From Schistosoma haematobium (Eukaryota > Platyhelminthes > Trematoda > Strigeidida > Schistosomatidae), in NCBI RefSeq assembly GCF_000699445.3, contig NC_067196.1, positions 4,539,616 through 4,603,615 of the forward strand: a stretch of 64,000 nt of DNA. The letters are read 5' to 3'. Below are positions 58,047 through 64,000 of the stretch, one piece after another. Positions within the stretch are counted from its first letter, which is position 1. Each line of letters starts with the position of its first letter. The translations under genes and the position numbers were made by a program. Under the pieces are notes generated by a model. That model was not told the origin of the DNA. It was given only the letters and a program-made list of their open reading frames with translations, and did no database searches.

Positions 58047-59791
58047 TAACTCTGTGGAGTCCTATAACGGAAGGAAACATCTTTCCAATGATTCCTTGTT
58101 TACTATGATTATCTAACCAAAATCAGTTCATGATTAAGACAAATTGAAACAATCTCCAGAAATCTAATGTTTAAAACAATTAACTGTTTATATATACATC
58201 TTAAGTGTTTCTATTTTCCTTTCAGTTTAATGACACACATTCCAAAACAAATCGAAGTTCCAAGATTTCCAGTTAGTCCAATGTAAGTTGGTGCACTTGA
58301 ATGTACCCTACTTTTGTACTTATTTATTTCTAACGTTTAGAAATAACGTTAGTTTAATTATATGACTTACTTACGCCTGTTACCCGTTGTGGAGGAGCAT
58401 AGGCCGCTCACCAGAATTCTCCATCCAACTCTGTCCTGGACAATCCTTTTCAGTTGTTTCCAGTTACTATTCATTCTTTCCATGTCTGCTTCCCATTCCC
58501 GACACAGCGTGTTCTTTGGTCTTCCTCTCCTCCATTTCCCTCCACAACTCTAAGTTAGCGCTTGCCTCGTGATGCAGTCTGATGATTTCCGTAATGTATG
58601 TCCTATCCACATTCAAAGTCTTTTCTTCATTTCCTCTTCAGCCAGAAGTTGGTTTTATTCTCACCCACAGTAGGCTGTACCTAATAGTATCCGATCAATG
58701 GACATTGAGTATCTTCTGTGGACTATTGTTTCTAAATACTTGTACCAATTTGATGATGGTTGTGGTAGTTCTCCAAGTTGAACTGTCATGAATTTCGTGC
58801 TGAAGATTGTCACTTTGATATTGATTGACAGTTGTTTTGAGTTCCACATGTTCTTCAATAGTGGGAATGTTGCGCTTGCTTTGCCAATCATCACCTTCAT
58901 GTCTGTATCAGATCATCCACGTTCATCGATGATGCTTCTCAGATACGTGCAATATTCCACATCATTCAGAGTTTCGCCATCAAGTGTGATTGCATTGGTG
59001 TTTTCCGTTTTGTATTTGAGGATCTTGCTTTTTCTTTTGTATATGTTGAGGTCTACTGATGCAGAGGCTGTTTCTACACTAGTTGTCTTCATCTGCATTT
59101 GTTCGTGCGTATGAGATAGGAGAGCTAGGTCATCTGCGAAGTCCAAATCGTCTAATTGTTTCTGAGCCGTCCATTGTATTCCGTGTTTCGTCTCAGATGT
59201 CGAAGTCTTCATAGTCCAGTCAACCAGCAGAAGAAATAGGGAGGGGAGAGTAATCAGCCTTATCTGACTCCGGTCTTTTAATTATATGACACTGGTAATT
59301 TAAGAAAACCAGTAGTGTAGTGAATGAGAGCTCAGTTGGGGAAAAACAACCACACTTTTGAATGCAAAATCATATAGTAGACTTATGAAAATCCCACATT
59401 GAATACATCATTCGCATATTTTCTGCTTCTAGGCATTCCACATCCGATTAATGTTACATACTACTTATATCTACCAGCATAAGTAGCATACACAACAGTT
59501 CATGTTCATCGATTCCTTTATTTTTATGTAGAATAGTATGACGTTTCATGTACCATTTACAACCATGTAACTGAGTGTATATAAAAGTATGATTATAATG
59601 AATTAATTCTCATATGAATATTTCTTTATTTTTGAATTCTCTTTTTTGGACTGTGAAGAGTACAATCAACTGAGCAGGAATTCAATCAAGATTTAACATT
59701 AATACGTAAAGAATTACGTGAATTAGATGAATGGAAACCAGCTCCAACTTTAACTGAAACTATATCGTCTGTGAAGTTTTCAAGGAAGTAG
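53538..59791 (+). CDS. Unrecognised multi-exon gene (Tyr/Asn/Pro-rich product), 5' end uncertain
   Basis: Exons: a possible 30-nt micro-exon 53,538-53,567, then 54,029-54,535, 56,674-56,800, 58,226-58,282 and 59,659-59,791. All have gt/ag borders and matching phases (1, 1, 2, 2). Recognisable pieces are [16 protein letters not shown] and [19 protein letters not shown], later [20 protein letters not shown], then [44 protein letters not shown] and the acidic/basic C-terminal helix RKELRELDE ending SSVKFSRK. I know no family with certainty; short Tyr/Pro motifs recall ciliary microtubule-lumen proteins, but that is only a resemblance. The large exon is broken by three apparent single-base losses, near 54,213, 54,371 and 54,387, so the gene is either decaying or mis-sequenced. 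The last exon lies in segment R and has two antisense duplicates at 41.1 and 50.0 kb. Confidence 0.6.
53611..54016. mobile_element. Hammerhead SINE family B inverted pair with 15-bp target duplication
   Basis: TAATTTATTTAGTTC stands at 53,596-53,610 and again at 54,017-54,031. Between them a minus-strand copy (53,611 to about 53,842, with head, B box and decayed ribozyme) meets a plus-strand copy (about 53,843-54,016, B box 'gggttccaatcc', core TTGAGGA). The pair entered as one unit. It sits in the intron before exon 54,029 and its target duplication contains the acceptor AG. Confidence 0.85.
54869..54911 (-). mobile_element. Isolated family-B hammerhead core fragment
   Basis: On the minus strand, stem I, CTGAGGA, stem II and GAAACGG are perfect, but the element stops in stem III, so the cleavage site is missing. 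Both ends are abrupt. Confidence 0.7.
55070..55450. mobile_element. Hammerhead SINE family A, inverted pair
   Basis: A minus-strand tail (55,075-55,182) is followed by a plus-strand copy: tail, 'gtgactatcaggactcagta', head with A-box-like 'tagctaagtggattacg', 'gggttctagtcc', and a ribozyme with core TTGACGG (dead) and an AUC triplet. Confidence 0.8.
56082..56305. mobile_element. Hammerhead SINE family A, foldback
   Basis: A minus-strand tail and 3' part (to about 56,226) is joined to a plus-strand ribozyme piece (atgcaggtacatccagttga onward). The core is TTGACAA, which should be inactive. Confidence 0.75.
56810..57204. other. Intron, no repeat recognised
   Basis: AT-rich DNA without recognised content. 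Confidence 0.4.
57205..57720 (+). mobile_element. 3' end of a non-LTR retroelement in an intron
   Basis: This is the longest of the four copies of this family, with 'ctgacagggaagtcctactc', 'gtggatatggaggatccacc' and 'gttgctccactgccttatgg', ending 'tgttcaaataaataaac'. It lies in the same orientation as the host gene. Confidence 0.65.
58012..58044. repeat. (TA)n microsatellite
   Basis: About 16 TA units within an intron. Confidence 0.9.
58365..59276 (-). pseudogene. 5'-truncated RTE element in an intron, with 14-bp target duplication
   Basis: The complement carries the same RT fragment as 50,563-51,482, including FADD in the open frame 58,913-59,212, and ends at the RTE 3' end 'aggcgtaagtaag'. 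TTTAATTATATGAC flanks it at 58,353-58,366 and 59,277-59,290. It is antisense within the last intron of the 53.5-59.8 kb gene. Confidence 0.85.
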
Positions 59792-59974
59792 ATTAAAAAC
59801 CCTTTATATACAATTATATGATATACATTACCAGTATTGATTTTAAAACACGTATATATGCATCTGAATTATATTTGAGGAATGGGAAAAATACTGGGTG
59901 GCTGAAAAGGAAATCAAAATTTAGACAAATGCTAAGGCTCATAAGGCGGTCGGCGTATTAAGTAAACAGTCTAG

Positions 59975-60350
59975 AGTTAGGTAGGGGCGGGCAAACCAAA
60001 AACGTGCCATCAGTCCAAGAAGTCACTAACTTGTGGTGTGAGCCATGTGGACGGTAGATGCAGACTACTTTGTTGGAGTCCGTGTGACTATCATAACCAA
60101 TGGTTGGAGACTGTGTGTGTGTGTGACATGGCTGAGAATCGATTACAATGGTGTCGGTGTATACACTCTCTGTCTTCCCTTAAACTATGAGATTAAAATT
60201 GCTTCATATCTTTCTCTTCTAAATTACCATCATTGAATTGATTACTTCTATGAATCTGGTGTTCATCTTGTTGTGCTAATGAGTGGGGCGTGGCAACTTG
60301 GACCGATGCATATATGTTCCTGGTCCTACGTTGTAGCTGATTGACTGACT
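59975..60350 (+). repeat. Dispersed repeat C at the junction inside segment R
   Basis: The left part matches the Q copy and the right part (cttctaaattaccatcattg) matches the 46.0-kb copy, so the element is itself a hybrid. It has (TG)7. Confidence 0.75.
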
Positions 60351-61239
60351 ATGGGTATTAAAATATATGATCTATAAGTGTGAACAAGCTTCTTAGCAGT
60401 ATTCACATCACTATACTAAAGATATATCTGACAGGTTAGTCATTGCTGCAGCAGAGATTATTTGTATTCCAGATATTTAATACATTACTGGCAACACTAT
60501 TTGACTTATAATTGACTTAGACTGCCCAAACGAAAATCCCATTCTTATGAACTTTCGTATCCAACAGAAGTTAGAACGGAATACCAACCTATTAATTTTT
60601 CCTCACACACATTTCCATAATCATAAATGAGAGTTCTACATTTTTGTAAATACCTGACAATGTTCTCTTTATTTAAATCCATCACTACATGACTAACCGT
60701 CAAAATTATTCTTTGTTAATTCTAGGTGAACGTCAAGCTAGATTGATACACGCGCCATGATCTTGATGTAACCTTCTCATTCCTAACTGTTTAGGCAGCA
60801 TACTTCATGTTAAGCATTATTATTAATAAAGACTGATCAATATTCAGCCCTGAATATCATTGAATATACTGCACAAAAGAGCCCTATAAACTTAGATACA
60901 ACGACTTTTAATTGTCCCCTCATGTTGTAATAGGATAAGAATTAAAATGTTCACGATACTTGATCACCACACTTAATCACAGGATATATATAGTCATTCA
61001 AGTATCTGGCCTTCCTATTAAGAATTCAATTAGACTAGATCAACATTTTATTGACATAAGTACAAAACAGTTAGTAAATGGAATTAAAGTGGAGTGAATT
61101 TTACAACATGAAATAATCTCTTCTATTTTCAGTAGCTGAATACTTCCATCTTCAATCCTTGACTAATGACAAATCACTTTAATAAAATAAAATTTAATTA
61201 ACATAATGTTCATATTCATTGATAAGTATGATTACTTAC

Positions 61240-61337
61240 ATGGCGGCATTTTGAATGATAACAATAACCACGAGTTAAATGTTCAATTTCAGTAAAAACT
61301 GTATAACCAGTTTTAGGATCTATGTAGTATTTAGCAC
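61240..61337 (-). pseudogene. Inverted copy of the DUF5522 penultimate exon
   Basis: The complement equals 45,056-45,153, including acceptor and donor. The terminal exon (CPYHH...) is not found downstream on this strand, because homology switches at 60.1-60.2 kb. As assembled this copy cannot make the CRHCPY motif. Confidence 0.75.
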
Positions 61338-61954
61338 CTAAGTAGTATAAATAAGAAAAGAAACTGAATTTAAAATATGTCGAACTGACATTCGGGAACT
61401 TTGCTTAATCAAGTGATTTATCGAAATTTTTTGATCAATAGTCGTAGATGTAGTCGGAAAGTAGCCATAGGAAATCGAAATAATCCATAGAGAAGGGAAT
61501 AAATTAAATAATTTTATAAAGCTTTTTCTTTCTGGAGTTTCGTCGAATTGCTATTATTCAGTATTTATCCTTACAATATAGATGAATACTGAACTCCAGT
61601 TCGTGAAGACGTCTACCATAGCCGTGGATACAATTCCTAAGGTTCATTAAACTAGTTCATGGAGGCTGGAGCTAATGGAGTCAGAGTTCGAGTCTGTACA
61701 GCTCCTATTAATTTCAAGTACCGCTGAATTTAACGTGGTACATTATATATACTCCTCATTTTGGAAGAGTTTTCACTCACATAATGTGTTCGATTTCAGG
61801 CATAAATCCCAAGTAAATAATGTACAAGTTCAATAGAAGTATCAATTTTCGTGCCATTATCTGTCGGTAAACATTCGCATTGATAACTCAGTGTCTGTAA
61901 CTCTTCAGCCAATTAACCTAAGCATGGAAGCCTAGTAGAAATCACAGCAGATTG

Positions 61955-62240
61955 AGCGGCACATTCACCATTGTCTTCAGTGGGTTAATATCTCATAACA
62001 GACCCAGTTGAACTCAACTAGTCACTACTTCTCACTAGAACTCCAGGGTATACCTCTTGAAGCCAGTCAGTATTGAGCATATGTTCATTCATATCAGAAG
62101 AGGTTTTTGTGGATATTATAGTAAGTTTAATAATTGAGGTCATGAGTCAATTGAAGCTAGACCACCATGGAAAACCTGGAAGCACCGGGCGACCGTTTCT
62201 TCCTAGTATGGGACTCCTAAGCAGTGCGCATCCACGACGA
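61955..62240 (-). mobile_element. Hammerhead SINE family B (inverted copy of 44,125-44,430)
   Basis: Complement of the permuted element at 44.1 kb, with a few base differences and the same dead core. Confidence 0.75.
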
Positions 62241-62464
62241 AAAAAAACCCTTCTAATAATAATAACTATTGTTATTATCATTCAGAATTATTAATGTATT
62301 GGTGAATATCTGATCATTTACTGCATGTTTCGCATGTAATATCGAATAACTAAAATATCCCAAAAAATCTTCTAACTTTGTGATTAATACCGAGTTATTA
62401 CACTGACGCTATGACTTCAATTCATTGAGTATTGATGTAAATTAAGATTAACGAATTCTATTAT

Positions 62465-62890
62465 CAGAAACTAACGTAACGGTTACCAGCAAACATAGGT
62501 GGTGACCAGCGGTGGAATTCAGGATGAGCGTCACTTTGTCCAATTTAGGACTCGTTAGCTGAATTTACCTGCATCCAACAAATGATGTTCACTCCTGAAC
62601 TCGAACCCAGTACCGTTGGCTTCACAAGCCATATCCCATCACGTTATCCACTTAGCTATTGATTTCAGATAGCCTGGAATGGACATCAGCTCTGGGATGC
62701 AGGTACATCGAAATGATGAATCTCAGATGAAACGAAGTAGGGTGCGTCCTGGATTTCATTGCTAGCCAACATCCATCTTTTCTTAAAATGCTTGAGATTT
62801 AAGGCAATCCTCACAAGATGTGCATATGCCAATAAGAGACTGATCGGTTGCAGTCCTAAACATCAATAGGAAAATTCAAACAAACAATAA
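62465..62890. mobile_element. Hammerhead SINE family A inverted pair (copy of 43,510-43,890)
   Basis: Complement of the pair at 43.5 kb. The B-box-like segment and decayed ribozyme are the same. Confidence 0.75.
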
Positions 62891-63887
62891 ACAAATGGAT
62901 TATAGCATAACAGTTTCCGAAACTTTTTTTCATAATGTGATTTTAAAATCATATCATATCGTATTTATAGTTATAACCCCAAAACTTGATGCTAAACGTA
63001 CAGAGAACAATCATAGTCCGTTTAATGTGAACTGTGTGGTTGTTCGGATCTCCTAAAAGGTCTTTAATTAAAGGCCCAGAAGCGCCAAGAAATGTGTTAT
63101 GCGACCAGAGAAATAAAGAATGACGTGCCACGGTTATAATTGAAGATTTATCTATACTGTTACTATATTTAGTATAGCTTCTGAAATTTCTAGAAGTTCC
63201 AGTCGAGTGTAAGTCTAGAAACATCCCCATTTTTCTGCATATGAAATAATCATGGATTACAGCTTTTACTTACAGTTCGCGCCTTCTCTTCATTCTTTTA
63301 ATTGGTGTGTAGAAGTAGTTTGGATTATGGGAACCAGATACGAAGACAGTATTGGGCCTTTCGATAGAAAACATATCAGTGCTTGACTTAACAGTTTTAT
63401 GTTCTTATTTGTGTAGTTCATATTTGTTTTTGTGGCGATCTGTACAAATAATTATGTACTTAAATAAATGTATAAAACTTGAAGGTGAGACTATAATTTA
63501 TGGACGACCTTTGAGAGATGCTAAAGTGACCTTGAGAGCGTCTACCTACTTACCAGGGTTAAATAAGAGTTATAAAGCAGTCTGAAGAATAAGGATGATG
63601 ATTTACAGTTGATGGCTAGGGTTAGGAATTACATTTAAGGTTTTTCATTACGAACTGACATCAGCTATAATGCCAAAACTCTATTTAACTGAATGGGTGA
63701 ATGAATTTCGCGCCCAAATCTAAGACATGTTCTCCTAAATCTGATGGGTTCATCCATAAATTATAGTCTCGCCAACTTGACTTCATCAAGAAATTGTCAG
63801 ATTCATCAATTAAAGATATCAAGGTATCTTCAAACAAAATCTGAAACTTCTCTATTCGATTCAAATAAATATATTCAACTGACTTAC

Positions 63888-64000
63888 CGCTATAGCTTTA
63901 TTGTAAACATCAGTCCAATAATATGAACGATATATTAACATTCCTTTACCATATACACGTAACTGTCTCATTATTATTAGTCGTAATTAATGCTGATTAA
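63888..64000 (-). pseudogene. Inverted copy of the possible exon at 42,330-42,488 (cut by window end)
   Basis: The complement reads the same frame including the TAA near 63,990. It is included only because the counterpart is listed. Confidence 0.25.

Larger units (their letters stand above)
58371..64000. repeat. Segment R: inverted copy of 49.8-51.46 kb and then 42.38-46.2 kb
   Basis: Positions 58,371 to about 60,030 pair with the complement of 51,460 to 49,840 (coordinates sum to about 109,839). About 60,210 to 64,000 pair with the complement of 46,170 to 42,376 (sum about 106,376-106,393). The change-over lies in repeat C. The copies differ by only a few substitutions (for example at 59,431, 63,056 and 63,552) and indels. 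R continues past the window end. Confidence 0.85.

Overview
The window looks like nuclear DNA of a blood fluke (Schistosoma or a close trematode). It is AT-rich and intron-rich, and it is dense with the tRNA-headed, hammerhead-ribozyme-bearing repeats known from schistosomes as Sm-alpha. It also carries eroded RTE-clade (SR2/SR3-like) retrotransposons and a sulfotransferase of the schistosome oxamniquine-activating type. The species cannot be fixed from the sequence alone.

Layout: 1-11,995 is an almost pure CTG/CAG array of about 12 kb that runs off the left edge. 12.0-30.5 kb is intergenic DNA with dispersed repeats: hammerhead SINE-like elements of two families, 3' ends of a non-LTR element, a degenerate RTE reverse transcriptase at 16.2-17.8 kb, and microsatellites. 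30.5-34.1 kb holds a three-exon sulfotransferase gene whose introns are filled with hammerhead elements. 34.2-38.8 kb is again repeat-rich. 38.8-64.0 kb is a rearranged block. A 3.0-kb segment (P, 38,784-41,802) recurs almost exactly as Q (47,688-50,704). Segment R (about 58.37-64.0 kb) is an inverted copy, first of about 49.8-51.46 kb and then of 42.38-46.2 kb.

Two further spliced genes lie in that block. One (about 53.54-59.79 kb, +) encodes an unrecognised Tyr/Asn/Pro-rich protein; its splice phases fit across all exons, but its large exon carries frameshifts. The other (45.06-47.39 kb, +, 5' end not found) encodes a DUF5522 (C1orf53-like) protein. Its penultimate exon recurs inverted in R, without a terminal exon.

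The most interesting signal is the hammerhead repeats. Two families with different tRNA-like heads share one type-I hammerhead module. At least two copies have an end within a base or so of the predicted self-cleavage site, and many copies lie as inverted foldback pairs. One pair has inserted into a 40-nt intron and duplicated its splice acceptor. Long near-identical repeats differ mainly in homopolymer length, so assembly artefact must be weighed beside real rearrangement.
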